From contig NC_015152.1 in assembly GCF_000190435.1 (NCBI RefSeq), positions 874,458-938,457 on the forward strand: a stretch of DNA of 64,000 nt, written 5' to 3'. Position 1 is the first letter of the stretch. Every line of letters starts with the position of its first letter. Position numbers and translations under genes: made by a program. The notes beneath the pieces are model-generated. The model was not told the DNA's origin. It saw only the letters and a program-made list of their open reading frames with translations, and ran no database searches. Below are positions 24,659 through 33,604 of this stretch, in pieces. The stretch is from Sphaerochaeta globosa str. Buddy. Lineage in GTDB: Bacteria > Spirochaetota > Spirochaetia > Sphaerochaetales > Sphaerochaetaceae.

Positions 24659-25422
24659 CCACCAGTACCTTTGTCGCAGGAAACGGCTGGCTCTACCGCT
24701 TCGATCCGCGGGCAAAAATTCTTTTGATGCTTCTTTTGTGTGTATGGTTCTTTCTCCCCGTACACTTGGTGGGGTTGTATGTAGCCGTGGCGCTCATAAT
24801 CCTGACAACAGCGTGCAATACGGGTTTCTCCCATGCATGGAAGACCTTTCGGTCGATACTTCCCATGCTTCTGTTCATGGTGTTGTTCATGCCTTTCAAT
24901 GTCCGCGATGGGCAGGCTCTGGTGCAATTCGGCTCGTTTACCGTAGTGACCAAGGAAGGGCTTTTGCAGGCTGGTCGGCTTGCAGGACGGTTCATCGGCA
25001 TTTCCTATGTATGTACGCTGCTGTTTGCCACCACCATCATGAACGAGGTTATGCTGGCCCTCAGGTGGTATCGCCTACCGTACAAAGCAGGTTTGGTGGT
25101 GACGTTGGCTTTCACCTACATTCCTTTCATCGCCGACAGTTTCAGCCAGATAGCTGAGTCACACCGCTTGCGTGAGGCTGAAGCCGAGCAAGGTCGCAGA
25201 CTCTTGCAACGACTGAAGGATTTGGTGCCGACCTTGACTAGTGCCTTGGTGGTAGCCTTGCGCTCCATCCCCAATCTGGCTATGAGTCTGGAAATGCGTG
25301 GATTCGGGCTATCGAATCGACGCAGTCAGTATCACAACCTTGCTTCCTACCGACATCCCTTTACCCACTTTCTGCTTTCAGCTATCATCCCAGTAGTGCT
25401 TTGGTTGCTATGCAAAGCTTGA
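24655..25422 (+). CDS. ecfT: ECF transporter transmembrane (T) component
   Basis: A 255-residue membrane protein starting with the EcfT-typical RFDPRAKILLMLLLC. It has about five helices and the coupling-helix motif SLEMRGFGLSNRR near residue 220, which corresponds to the Ala-Arg-Gly motifs that bind the two ATPase domains. It overlaps the ATPase gene by four bases, and the S-component gene follows after 13 bases. With these it forms a vitamin-type importer. Confidence 0.9.
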   Translation: MTTSTFVAGNGWLYRFDPRAKILLMLLLCVWFFLPVHLVGLYVAVALIILTTACNTGFSHAWKTFRSILPMLLFMVLFMPFNVRDGQALVQFGSFTVVTKEGLLQAGRLAGRFIGISYVCTLLFATTIMNEVMLALRWYRLPYKAGLVVTLAFTYIPFIADSFSQIAESHRLREAEAEQGRRLLQRLKDLVPTLTSALVVALRSIPNLAMSLEMRGFGLSNRRSQYHNLASYRHPFTHFLLSAIIPVVLWLLCKA

Positions 25423-25435
25423 GGAGTGAATCAAC

Positions 25436-25957
25436 ATGCAACAGAACAGGAATGCTTTGAAGGTAGCCGTCGTCGCTGTACTTACTGCAGTGGTCGTCGT
25501 GTTTACCATGGTCGTTCGTATCCCGACAGCAAAGGGGTATCTCAACCTTTGTGATGTAGCAATCTGCTTCATCGCCTTTACCTTCGGTCCCTGGTCTGCT
25601 TTCATTGCAGCTGGCTTGGGAACTGCCTTGGCTGATCTGATCAGCGGGTATGCCCAGTGGGCGCCTATTTCCTTTGTGGTGCATGGGATAGAGGCTCTTT
25701 TAATCGCTCTCATCGTACGGCAGAAGGGTGACAAGGAAGCTTCGCTGATCCGTAAGTTGCTTGCAGGCTTTGTCTGTATTGCTACCGTGTCGCTCGGCTA
25801 CTTTGCACTCTCTTCCCTGTTTATCAGCACAGCCAGTGTTGCAGCCGCCGAAATTCCAGGCAACATCGCTCAAAGTGCAGTAGGGTTTGTGCTCGGTTTG
25901 GGTGTGGCCAGTGCGGTTAAGCGTGCATATCCTCCGGTACGTTCGCTTGCTTGGTAG
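25436..25957 (+). CDS. ECF transporter substrate-binding (S) component
   Basis: A 173-residue membrane protein with about five to six helices. The segment GYLNLCDVAICFIAFTFGPWSAFIAAGLGTALADLISGY and the following WAPISFVVHGIEALL match the S-component family that includes HmpT and riboflavin-type members. It determines the substrate of the ECF complex encoded upstream. No TPP, FMN or other recognisable riboswitch precedes the operon, so the substrate (thiamine precursor, another vitamin or a nucleobase) is open. It is the last gene before guaA. Confidence 0.8.
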   Translation: MQQNRNALKVAVVAVLTAVVVVFTMVVRIPTAKGYLNLCDVAICFIAFTFGPWSAFIAAGLGTALADLISGYAQWAPISFVVHGIEALLIALIVRQKGDKEASLIRKLLAGFVCIATVSLGYFALSSLFISTASVAAAEIPGNIAQSAVGFVLGLGVASAVKRAYPPVRSLAW

Positions 25958-25977
25958 CAATTCGCTTCCAATTTCGC

Positions 25978-25983
25978 TATAAT
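25978..25983 (+). promoter_or_regulatory. Candidate -10 element of guaA
   Basis: TATAAT lies 32 bases before the guaA ATG. At 17 bases upstream is TAGCAA, a weak -35. It would allow guaA to be expressed separately from the ECF genes. Confidence 0.4.
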
Positions 25984-26015
25984 CGCAACAAATCTTGAAC
26001 AAAGAGGAACGCAGC

Positions 26016-27569
26016 ATGCAACAATTCCCCCATGATACCATCGTAGTGCTCGACTTTGGAGCCCAATACAGCCAATTGATCGCGCGCAGGGTGAGGGAGA
26101 TGCACGTCTATAGCCAGATAGTCCCCTATACGACCAGTGCCGAAGCTCTTAAGGCTATGCAACCCAAAGGCATAATTTTCTCCGGTGGTCCTGCTTCAGT
26201 GAGAGCTGAAGGTTCGCCACGCCCCGACCAGGGGGTGTACTCACTGGGTATTCCCATTTTGGGTATTTGCTATGGACTGCAAGTTATGAGCATCCAGAAC
26301 GGCGGCAGTGTCGAACGGCCGGATAAACGAGAGTACGGATTTGCCGATCTGAATGTTTTGAATCCTGCATCTGCATTGCTCAAGGGGATAGGACAGAATT
26401 CTAGGCTTTGGATGAGTCATGGTGATTCTGTAAGTGCACTTCCTGCTGGGTTTGAGCACACAGGCAGTACCGAGAACTGCTCCTATACGGTTATCGAGAA
26501 CAAAGAGAAGCAATTCTACGGAGTGCAATTTCACCCTGAGGTGGTACACACTACCGAAGGCAAGACTTTCCTGGAGAATTTCGTACTAGGCATCTGCAAG
26601 GCGCAACCGAATTGGGATATGGGTTCATTCATTGCGAATGCCATTGAGGAAATTCGTACCAAGGTAGGGGACAAGCAAGTGCTTTGCGGTCTCTCCGGTG
26701 GTGTCGACTCCGCTGTGGCGGCAGTTTTGATCCACAAGGCTATCGGCGATCAGTTGGTTTGCGTATTTGTAAACAATGGTCTGCTTCGCAAGGGTGAGGC
26801 TGAGATGGTGCTCAAGCTCTTTCGGGACAACTACAAGATCAGGTTGCAGTATGCTAATGCAGAGGAGGCTTTCCTCTCTGCTTTGGCGGGTGTATCCGAG
26901 CCGGAAGCCAAACGTAAGATTATCGGCAAGGTCTTCATCGATACCTTCTACAGTGAAGCCCGCAAGGCTGGGGAGATTTCCTTCCTTGCCCAGGGAACGC
27001 TGTATCCGGATGTAATTGAGAGTAAGAGTCCCTCAGGTGGTCCTTCGGCCACGATCAAGAGCCACCACAATGTCGGTGGCCTTCCCGAGGATTTGAAGTG
27101 GGACCTGCTTGAGCCTTTGCGTGAATTGTTCAAGGATGAAGTGAGGGCCTTGGGTCGGGAACTTGGGCTGCCTGAGGTTCTGGTCACCCGCCATCCGTTC
27201 CCGGGTCCCGGCTTGGGTGTCCGTTGTGTAGGTGAAGTTACCAAAGAGCGCCTTGATACCCTGCGGGATGTCGATGCCATTTTCATCGATGAGATTCGCA
27301 AGGCAGGTTTGTACCATGATATCTGGCAGGCGCTTGCATGTCTTTTGCCTGTCAAGAGTGTAGGCGTGCAGGGCGATGAACGCACGTACGAGGAAGTATG
27401 TTCTCTCCGAGCTGTTACCAGTGAGGATGCCATGACTGCCGACTGGTTCCGGTTCCCTGCGGATGTGCTGCAGCGTGCTGCAAGCAGGATCTGCAACGAA
27501 GTTTCCGGAGTCAACAGGGTGCTCTACGATATAACGAGCAAGCCTCCCGGGACGATTGAGTGGGAGTAA
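26016..27569 (+). CDS. guaA: GMP synthase (glutamine-hydrolysing)
   Basis: A 517-residue two-part enzyme. The N-terminal class I glutamine amidotransferase has the nucleophile region GICYGLQ and the GVQFHPEV histidine. Then comes the ATP-pyrophosphatase domain with the P-loop CGLSGGVDSAVAA, and the C-terminal dimerisation domain ending PPGTIEWE. It converts XMP to GMP using glutamine and ATP. GAGG lies eight bases before the ATG at 26016, preferred over an in-frame codon seven residues earlier. A strong hairpin follows the gene. Confidence 0.97.
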   Translation: MQQFPHDTIVVLDFGAQYSQLIARRVREMHVYSQIVPYTTSAEALKAMQPKGIIFSGGPASVRAEGSPRPDQGVYSLGIPILGICYGLQVMSIQNGGSVERPDKREYGFADLNVLNPASALLKGIGQNSRLWMSHGDSVSALPAGFEHTGSTENCSYTVIENKEKQFYGVQFHPEVVHTTEGKTFLENFVLGICKAQPNWDMGSFIANAIEEIRTKVGDKQVLCGLSGGVDSAVAAVLIHKAIGDQLVCVFVNNGLLRKGEAEMVLKLFRDNYKIRLQYANAEEAFLSALAGVSEPEAKRKIIGKVFIDTFYSEARKAGEISFLAQGTLYPDVIESKSPSGGPSATIKSHHNVGGLPEDLKWDLLEPLRELFKDEVRALGRELGLPEVLVTRHPFPGPGLGVRCVGEVTKERLDTLRDVDAIFIDEIRKAGLYHDIWQALACLLPVKSVGVQGDERTYEEVCSLRAVTSEDAMTADWFRFPADVLQRAASRICNEVSGVNRVLYDITSKPPGTIEWE

Positions 27570-27643
27570 CATGATAGAGTGAGAATCCCTTGATTTTCAG
27601 GGTTTCCAGATACGAATCACTGTTGATGATTCTTGATCACGAG

Positions 27644-27680
27644 AAGGAGTAGGTGTCGATCAGATGCCTGCTCCTTATTT
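27644..27680 (+). terminator. Terminator downstream of guaA
   Basis: AAGGAGTAGG pairs with CCTGCTCCTT (one G-U in plus-strand RNA) across a 13-base loop and is followed by ATTT. It lies about 75 bases after guaA. Confidence 0.6.
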
Positions 27681-27742
27681 GGATTCTGGTCATTTTGCAT
27701 TTCCTGGAGTAAGATTATCTTGCTATTGAAAAGGGGAAATGC

Positions 27743-28204
27743 ATGAAATATTCAGGTACACTCATCGCTGTTTCGGACATGGATACGAGTAAGGAATTTT
27801 ATTTGCATGTTCTGGGCTTGAAAGTCATCGGTGATTTTGGAGCTAATGTTATGTTGGAACAGGGCATATTTTTACAGACACTCGATACTTGGAAAGATTT
27901 TATCAGAAAGGAACACGTGGTTTTATCGAATAATGCATATGAACTCTATTTTGAAGAGAATGATATGGATGCTTTTTTGGAGCATCTGGCAACATGTGAC
28001 ATTTCTTACATACATGAACCGTTGGTACATACTTGGGGCCAGCGTGTTGTCAGATTTTATGATGTAGATAACCATATTATTGAAGTTGCTGAGGAAATAG
28101 GGATGGTTGTCAGGCGGTTCATTGAACGTGGTATGACTGAAGAAGAGACTGCCATCCGGATGGAAGTGCCGATAGAGTATATTAAGAAATATTTGAAAAA
28201 ATAA
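27743..28204 (+). CDS. VOC-family (glyoxalase/bleomycin resistance fold) protein
   Basis: A 153-residue protein with one vicinal-oxygen-chelate module: TLIAVSDMDTSKEFYLHVLGLKVIGDFG at the start and VVRFYDVDNHIIEVAEEIG with a metal-binding-type glutamate near residue 117. A helical tail (ERGMTEEETAIRMEVPIEYIKKYL) is common in small Firmicutes members. Function within the fold (glyoxalase-like, lyase or resistance protein) is not assignable. The gene and the 230 bases after it are clearly richer in A and T than their neighbours, suggesting recent acquisition. It stands alone, with AAGGGGA before the ATG. Confidence 0.75.
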   Translation: MKYSGTLIAVSDMDTSKEFYLHVLGLKVIGDFGANVMLEQGIFLQTLDTWKDFIRKEHVVLSNNAYELYFEENDMDAFLEHLATCDISYIHEPLVHTWGQRVVRFYDVDNHIIEVAEEIGMVVRRFIERGMTEEETAIRMEVPIEYIKKYLKK

Positions 28205-28428
28205 GTGTGTGGGAATCAACAGCAATCAACGTACTATAAGCTCTCTCATTACCGGTTGCTCTGGTAGCTAGTTGTTTCATCTGACACACAATGAACCTCG
28301 CAACAGATGGATTTTTTAGTTTCGGCAAATCAATCTTTAATTACCACCAACACCCCAGTCCATCATTACAGCGATGAGAACTCGAGCAAAGACATAGTAT
28401 TAATTCCAGAAAGATACTGCAAAACGTA

Positions 28429-28457
28429 CGTTGACATCCAGGGTTTGGATGTCAACG
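28429..28457 (-). terminator. Terminator of the MATE transporter gene
   Basis: CGTTGACATCC and GGATGTCAACG form a perfect 11-base stem with a seven-base loop. On the minus strand it is followed by TACGTTTTGC. It starts six bases past the MATE stop codon. Confidence 0.75.
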
Positions 28458-28462
28458 CATCC

Positions 28463-29818
28463 TTATGCAGATAATGTCTTGATTTTCTTCACATACACCC
28501 TTCTGAAGAAGAAAATGGTGAGGGCAAGCGAGGATGTCTCGGCAATGATGAATGAGTACCACAGGGCATCCAAGCCGACGAAATGACCGAGCAAGTAGGC
28601 GGCAGGCAGTAAGAATATGAGCTGTCGTGTCACGCTGATGATCATGGAGATATATCCATCACCGGTTCCCTGGAACAAGGCGCCGAGTACGATGCAGAAG
28701 CCTGCAGAAATGAAGCACAGGCTGATGCGCTGCATGGCAACCACCCCGATGGCCATCATCTCATCGGTAGCATTGAAAAGCCCGAGCAGGATATGGGGAA
28801 TGAAGGTGAAAACGGCAAACCCGACGCTCATGATCGATAGCGATACAATGATGCCGACTTTGACTGCGCTGATGATGCGTTTGGGCCTTCTTGCACCATA
28901 GTTGTAGCCGATGACCGGAATCATGCCGCTGTTCAGACCGAATATCGGCATAAAAATGAACGATTGGAGACGGAAATAGATACCGAAAACTGCCACGGCA
29001 GCGGTGCCGAAACCAATGAGAATCTTATTCAGGCTGGTGTTCAGGATGGTCCCTATCGCCTGCATGATGATGGAAGGAAGCCCGACTGCGTAAATATCCT
29101 TTACCGTCTGCTTTTCGAGGCGGAACGAAGGTCGGTCCAGTTTGATTTCCTTGTTTTTCTTCACATAGTAGATGGCAAGGGCTGCCGATACATGCTGGGC
29201 GAACACGGTTGCAATCGCAGCACCCAATACACCCAAACGGGGGAAGCCGAAGAGGCCGAAGATGAGAATCGGATCGAGTATGATGTTCACGATAGCCCCG
29301 GTGCCTTGGATGATCATCGGGTGGAAGGTGTCTCCGGTGCCCTGCATAATGCGCTCGCACGTAATATCGATGAAAATGGCAAGGGAGAAGAATAGGCAGA
29401 CGGTACTGTATTGGGTTCCCATCAGAATTAATTCAGGATCGCTGGAAAAGAAGCTTATGAAAGGCTTGGTAAGGAAAAGACCGATCAGGGCAAAGAAAAT
29501 CCAGCTGAGTACCGAAAGGGTGAGCCCGTTCCCTGCAGCCTTTTTGGCTGCAGCGAGGTCTCGGGATCCTAGTTTTCTTGAGAGCAGGGAGTTGACTCCT
29601 ATCGAGGTCCCGACACTGACTGAGATAAGAAGGTTCTGTAGAGGAAAGGCCAAGGTGACTGCCGTCAAGGCTGTCTGGCTGTAGTGGGATACGAACATGC
29701 TGTCCACAATGTTGTAGAACGCTTGTACGAGCATGCTGAGCATGATGGGAAAGGACATGGACAGAATGAGAGAGGGGACTGGTTTGACCCCCATTTTATT
29801 TTCTTGCAAGGCTTGCAT
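28463..29818 (-). CDS. MATE-family multidrug/cation efflux transporter
   Basis: A 451-residue inner-membrane protein with about twelve helices. It has the MATE start VPSLILSMSFPIMLSMLVQAFYNIVDSMFV and the internal repeat near TGDTFHPMIIQGTGAIVNIILDPILIF, typical of the DinF/NorM-like branch. It exports cationic compounds using a sodium or proton gradient. AAGGAAAA precedes the ATG. The UMF1-type transporter gene lies 78 bases upstream on the same strand, and a possible promoter (TTTACT, 17 bases, TATTAC) is in that gap. Substrate unknown. Confidence 0.92.
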   Translation of the reverse strand: MQALQENKMGVKPVPSLILSMSFPIMLSMLVQAFYNIVDSMFVSHYSQTALTAVTLAFPLQNLLISVSVGTSIGVNSLLSRKLGSRDLAAAKKAAGNGLTLSVLSWIFFALIGLFLTKPFISFFSSDPELILMGTQYSTVCLFFSLAIFIDITCERIMQGTGDTFHPMIIQGTGAIVNIILDPILIFGLFGFPRLGVLGAAIATVFAQHVSAALAIYYVKKNKEIKLDRPSFRLEKQTVKDIYAVGLPSIIMQAIGTILNTSLNKILIGFGTAAVAVFGIYFRLQSFIFMPIFGLNSGMIPVIGYNYGARRPKRIISAVKVGIIVSLSIMSVGFAVFTFIPHILLGLFNATDEMMAIGVVAMQRISLCFISAGFCIVLGALFQGTGDGYISMIISVTRQLIFLLPAAYLLGHFVGLDALWYSFIIAETSSLALTIFFFRRVYVKKIKTLSA

Positions 29819-29896
29819 GGGTTTTCCTTATTCACTGATGTATCAGAGAGTGTAGTAATACCACAGCATTTATATATAGTAAAGCATCCCCGGGTT

Positions 29897-31177
29897 TTAC
29901 TGTTGCTTCAGGAATGCCTCAATCTCTTTTTGTCCCTTTTGCTCATCGACACGCCTGAGCAGAATGAATCCTATCGCAAAGAGGGCTACCAGACTCACAA
30001 TGCCTGAACGGACATTCCCGGTAAGCAGGGTGACAACACCCATCAAAAGCGGTCCGATGATGGCTGCAAACTTTCCGAGCATATTGAAGAAACCAAAGAA
30101 CTCTGCAGAACGCTGCTTGGGAATGAGACGGGTGTAATAGGATCGTGATAGTGCTTGTATGCCTCCCTGAAACAGGCCGATGATTACCGCCAGTAGATAG
30201 AAATGGAGGGGCTTGGTCATGAAATACCCAAGAATTGCTATGACGGTGTAGGCACCGATGGCAACCAACAGGGCTTTCTTTACACCAATTTTGTGGCCGA
30301 AAGCCGAGTAGAGAAGTGCGGAAGGAAAGGCAACAAACTGAGTGATCAACAGTGCAATTATCAGCGATTCGCTGGGAAAGTTGAGACTGGTTCCATAGTT
30401 CACAGCCATTCTGATGATGGTATCCACACCATCGATGTAGAGCCAATAGGCAACCAGAAAAAGAGCAATGGTTTTTAGTTGCTTGAAGCTGCGTACCGTT
30501 TTTATGGTTATACGCAAACCTTTGCGCACTGCCTGACCGACACGCAAAGCCTGTTGTGGTTTTTCTTCTTTCACAAATAGGAGCAACGGAAGGGTGAATA
30601 CGACCCACCAGATACCTACGATGACAAAACACGCCTTGATGGCGCTCTCCTGATTGGAAAAACCAAACCATGAAGGATTGAGGTACATCAGTACATTGAC
30701 CAAGAACAGCAATCCCCCTCCGATATATCCAAGGCTGTACCCAAGGGATGAGACATAATCGACTTTTTTCTCCGAGGCAACAAAGGGAAGCAACGCATCG
30801 TAGAATGTGTTGGCTCCACTGAAACCTACCACGGCCAGTGAGTAAAAGAGAACGGCCATGGGCCAATTACCAAGTTGCAGGACATACAGGCTTGCCGTCA
30901 TCACCGAGCCCAAGAGGGCAAAGAAAGCGAGCAACCGTTTTTTATAGCTTCCCCAATCTGCGATGGCACCAAGAAAAGGAGCCAGAAGGGCTACGATGAG
31001 CGACCCCAGTGAATTGGCAACACCCAAGTAAAATGTGCCTTGCTGGCTGCTGGACCCAACCGCCCAATAGGCACTGAAGAAAACAGGGAAGAAGCCCGCC
31101 ATGACTGTCGTTGCAAATGCACTGTTGGCCCAGTCGTAAAAAGCCCACGCAAAAATCGATCGTTTTGAGTCCTGCAT
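29897..31177 (-). CDS. UMF1/Atg22-like major facilitator transporter
   Basis: A 426-residue protein with about twelve membrane helices. The N-terminus FAWAFYDWANSAFATTVMAGFFPVFF is the UMF1 (Atg22-like) family start. LAPFLGAIADWGSYKKR is the MFS loop 2-3 motif, and GGIQALSRSYYTRLIPKQRSAEFFGFFN is another family hallmark. Eukaryotic Atg22 effluxes amino acids from vacuoles; bacterial substrates are largely unknown. GAGG precedes the ATG. It is divergent from aspartokinase. Confidence 0.88.
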   Translation of the reverse strand: MQDSKRSIFAWAFYDWANSAFATTVMAGFFPVFFSAYWAVGSSSQQGTFYLGVANSLGSLIVALLAPFLGAIADWGSYKKRLLAFFALLGSVMTASLYVLQLGNWPMAVLFYSLAVVGFSGANTFYDALLPFVASEKKVDYVSSLGYSLGYIGGGLLFLVNVLMYLNPSWFGFSNQESAIKACFVIVGIWWVVFTLPLLLFVKEEKPQQALRVGQAVRKGLRITIKTVRSFKQLKTIALFLVAYWLYIDGVDTIIRMAVNYGTSLNFPSESLIIALLITQFVAFPSALLYSAFGHKIGVKKALLVAIGAYTVIAILGYFMTKPLHFYLLAVIIGLFQGGIQALSRSYYTRLIPKQRSAEFFGFFNMLGKFAAIIGPLLMGVVTLLTGNVRSGIVSLVALFAIGFILLRRVDEQKGQKEIEAFLKQQ

Positions 31178-31248
31178 GAAATCCTCTTGTACGTAGAGTA
31201 GCAGTGAACAGGCTTTCTGTCATGTATTTTCTCTGTAGACACGTTCAC

Positions 31249-31277
31249 TTGCACAACAGGCTATCCTTCAATACAAT
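31249..31277 (+). promoter_or_regulatory. Promoter of the aspartokinase gene
   Basis: TTGCAC (31249-31254), 17 bases and TACAAT (31272-31277). The expected leader is about 33 bases, too short for a lysine riboswitch. In it GGG AGGTTA CCC around the ribosome site could form a small hairpin. Confidence 0.5.
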
Positions 31278-31317
31278 ACGCACTTAGATATCTCTTATAA
31301 GGTGGGAGGTTACCCCC

Positions 31318-32625
31318 ATGATCGTGTGCAAATTCGGTGGAAGCTCGGTTGCTGATGCCAAACAAATACAGAAAGTTAAATCAATTATTGATGCAGACCC
31401 AGCCAGGCAAATAGTGATAGTTTCGGCCCCCGGCAAGCGTAATAAGGACGATGAGAAGGTTACTGACATGCTCTACAACTGCAACTTGATGGTGCAGCAG
31501 GGCCAGTCCTGTCGTGAGCTGTTCAAGAAGGTCGCAAATCGCTATACCAGCATCCTCAGTGATTTGGGAATGGATCAAAAACCCTTCCTTCCCGTTCTTG
31601 ACGAAGTGCGGCAGATGATTGATGCGGGACATGGTGCCGAGTATGCTGCGAGCCGCGGCGAGTACCTCTGCGCCCGCTTGGTTGCCGCGTATTTTGGATG
31701 GACGTTTCTCGATACCGATCCGCTTATCGTCATCAAGGATGACGGGACCGTGCATGAGGACACCTACACAAATCTGAAAAAGGTTCTGAAGAAAGGCGAG
31801 AAATATATCGTCCCCGGTTTTTATGGTTGCAGTACCGAAGGGAAAGTGAAGACCTTCAGTAGAGGTGGCTCGGACATCACGGGAGCAATCCTGAGTCAGG
31901 CTTCCGAGGCCCGGGTGTATGAGAACTGGACCGACGTCAGTGGCGTATTCAGTGTTGACCCTCGGTTGGTGAAGGATGCAAAGGTCATCAAGACGATGAC
32001 CTACCGGGAAGTTCGCGAACTTGCCGGTGTTGGGGCTGGGGTTTTTCACGAAGAGGCCATTGCTCCCGTTATCGCAGCCAAGATTCCCATCAATGTAAAA
32101 AATACCAATGCCCCGTTGGATAGCGGGACGATGATTGTAAAAGATCGTGAAATTGACGGGCATCCCCTTGCAGGCGTATCGCAGAAGAGCGGCTACAGCC
32201 GTCTCACCCTACGCAAGCTGATGCTGTTCAAGAGTACCGGTATCAGGCACGCCCTGTTGACCATGCTCCATATTTTTGGAATTCGGCCTGCATTCTCTTT
32301 GTTCGGTGTAGACAGCATCGTATGGTTTTTTGAATCAACGCAGGCAAGCGATAGCGTCCTCAATGCCATGTGCGTTCGTATAAAGAGTGAATTCCAGCTT
32401 GACTTTATCGCCGTGGATCACGGACATGCGGTAGTCGGCATAGTAGGAGCTGGTGTGATGAGCGAAACTGACGTGATTGCCAAGAGTACGATTGCCTTGG
32501 CCGATGCCCGCATCAAGCTCAATTTCTTCAACTACGGATCATCAGATACCTCTATTCTACTGGGAGTGAATGCCGATCAGGCTCAAGATGCTGTGAAGTG
32601 TCTGTATCAAGCCTTGTTTGCCTGA
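31318..32625 (+). CDS. lysC: Aspartate kinase
   Basis: A 435-residue enzyme that phosphorylates aspartate in the lysine/threonine/methionine/diaminopimelate pathway. The kinase domain begins MIVCKFGGSSVADAKQI and includes TFSRGGSDITGAILSQA; two ACT domains occupy about residues 300-435. The form is monofunctional, without homoserine dehydrogenase. GGGAGG precedes the ATG. It is a single-gene unit with its own promoter and a strong terminator. Which amino acid inhibits it cannot be read from the sequence. Confidence 0.92.
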   Translation: MIVCKFGGSSVADAKQIQKVKSIIDADPARQIVIVSAPGKRNKDDEKVTDMLYNCNLMVQQGQSCRELFKKVANRYTSILSDLGMDQKPFLPVLDEVRQMIDAGHGAEYAASRGEYLCARLVAAYFGWTFLDTDPLIVIKDDGTVHEDTYTNLKKVLKKGEKYIVPGFYGCSTEGKVKTFSRGGSDITGAILSQASEARVYENWTDVSGVFSVDPRLVKDAKVIKTMTYREVRELAGVGAGVFHEEAIAPVIAAKIPINVKNTNAPLDSGTMIVKDREIDGHPLAGVSQKSGYSRLTLRKLMLFKSTGIRHALLTMLHIFGIRPAFSLFGVDSIVWFFESTQASDSVLNAMCVRIKSEFQLDFIAVDHGHAVVGIVGAGVMSETDVIAKSTIALADARIKLNFFNYGSSDTSILLGVNADQAQDAVKCLYQALFA

Positions 32626-32645
32626 TACTCCCTCTCGGAGAGCCA

Positions 32646-32679
32646 AGCAGCCTTCCTTTTACAGGAAGGCTGCTCTTTT
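32646..32679 (+). terminator. Terminator of the aspartokinase gene
   Basis: AGCAGCCTTCC and GGAAGGCTGCT make a perfect 11-base stem with a seven-base loop, followed by CTTTT. It is a clear intrinsic terminator 20 bases after the stop. Confidence 0.9.
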
Positions 32680-32834
32680 CGGTATACAATCACAAATAAA
32701 AAGAATTATAAAAACCATACCTATTTAGGAATATTAGAAAGGAATAGATAGCAATTGTTTCTTTCTGCGTTCTCGCATATGGTATGGGTACATGGACAGC
32801 TGTTCCATTCCCAATACAGAGAGAGGGTAGGCCT

Positions 32835-33344
32835 GTGTTTACCAATGCATCGCTTATGTTGGCCTTGGTCATTTTTATCGCCAGGGTGGTTGACGTATCG
32901 CTCGGTACGATTCGTCATGCCATGATTATTCGGGGAAAGCGTTTCATTACGTTTTGCATCGCCTTCTTGGAATCCTTGGTCTGGGTATTCGCCGTATCCA
33001 AGGTACTCAGCGATCTTTCAGACCCTCTGACGGCTTTTTCGTTCGCCTTGGGTTTTGCATCCGGTACCTTTGTGGGTATGACCATAGAAAACCTGCTGAA
33101 GATAGGGGACCAGGTGGTCAAGGTATTCTCAACCAATGGGAAGCAAGTTGCTTCCATGCTCAGGGATGCAGGCTTTCGGGTTACTGAGTTTGAAGGGCGC
33201 GGAAGGGACGGGCAGGTGATTCTCTTGTTTGTACAGGTACGAAGAAGAGATGCCAAGAAAGTGTCGCAGCTTGCCCGCAGTATCGATAAGAACTGCTATT
33301 TAGTCATAGAGGATATTCGCTGGAGACAGAACGCATTGTTGTAA
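32835..33344 (+). CDS. UPF0316 (DUF2179/DUF5698, YebE-like) membrane protein
   Basis: About 169 residues from the GTG at 32835, which has GAGAGGG upstream; an ATG at 32856 is the alternative. Three membrane helices (LMLALVIFIARVVDVSLGTI, FITFCIAFLESLVWVFAV, LTAFSFALGFASGTFVGMTI) are followed by a cytoplasmic DUF2179 domain (VASMLRDAGFRVTEFEGRGRDGQVILLFVQVRRR). This arrangement matches Bacillus YebE/UPF0316. Function unknown; the soluble domain resembles ones proposed to bind small ligands. The upstream 32690-32760 is strongly AT-rich. A short terminator follows. Confidence 0.8.
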   Translation: MFTNASLMLALVIFIARVVDVSLGTIRHAMIIRGKRFITFCIAFLESLVWVFAVSKVLSDLSDPLTAFSFALGFASGTFVGMTIENLLKIGDQVVKVFSTNGKQVASMLRDAGFRVTEFEGRGRDGQVILLFVQVRRRDAKKVSQLARSIDKNCYLVIEDIRWRQNALL

Positions 33345-33366
33345 TAGGGACATGAGCAAGGGAATT

Positions 33367-33382
33367 GGGGCTTTTAAGCCCC
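33367..33382 (+). terminator. Probable terminator of the UPF0316 gene
   Basis: GGGGCT and AGCCCC form a short GC-rich stem with a four-base loop. A run of six T follows about 12 bases later, so strength is uncertain. Confidence 0.5.
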
Positions 33383-33467
33383 GAATCCTTACAGGTTTTT
33401 TGCAAGGAGATTCGATGTATCGGTAAATGACCTTGTGGCTGAGGTTTTTGTAGATTAAAATTTAGAA

Positions 33468-33477
33468 GTAACGTTAC
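33468..33477. promoter_or_regulatory. GTAACGTTAC palindrome upstream of the chvE-like promoter
   Basis: This perfect 10-base palindrome lies 60 bases before the -35 element. It shares the TAACG core with the operator-like repeat at 33605-33620. The two could be bound by one LacI-type regulator forming a loop. Confidence 0.35.
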
Positions 33478-33536
33478 CGCAGGTTCTTGGCCGGCGGTTG
33501 TCTTCTTTTCTCAGAGAATCGCCTTCCTAAAAAAGC

Positions 33537-33565
33537 TTGACGGCACATTTTACCGGTGCTAGAGT
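33537..33565 (+). promoter_or_regulatory. Promoter of the multiple-sugar ABC operon
   Basis: TTGACG (33537-33542), exactly 17 bases, TAGAGT (33560-33565), with an extended TGC just before the -10. Predicted start is near 33572, leaving a leader of about 70 bases that contains the operator-like repeat. Confidence 0.65.
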
Positions 33566-33604
33566 TACGTAGACACCTTTTTTGGTGGTTTTGTTTACGT
33601 TGGT

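Noticed and set aside
23227-25435. TPP, FMN or cobalamin riboswitch controlling the ECF transporter genes.
   Set aside because: Gaps between the genes are a few bases at most and the plsC upstream gap is 15 bases; no conserved riboswitch core is visible.
31278-31317. Possible lysine riboswitch before aspartokinase.
   Set aside because: The predicted leader is only about 33 bases, far shorter than a lysine riboswitch, and no conserved L-box elements are present.
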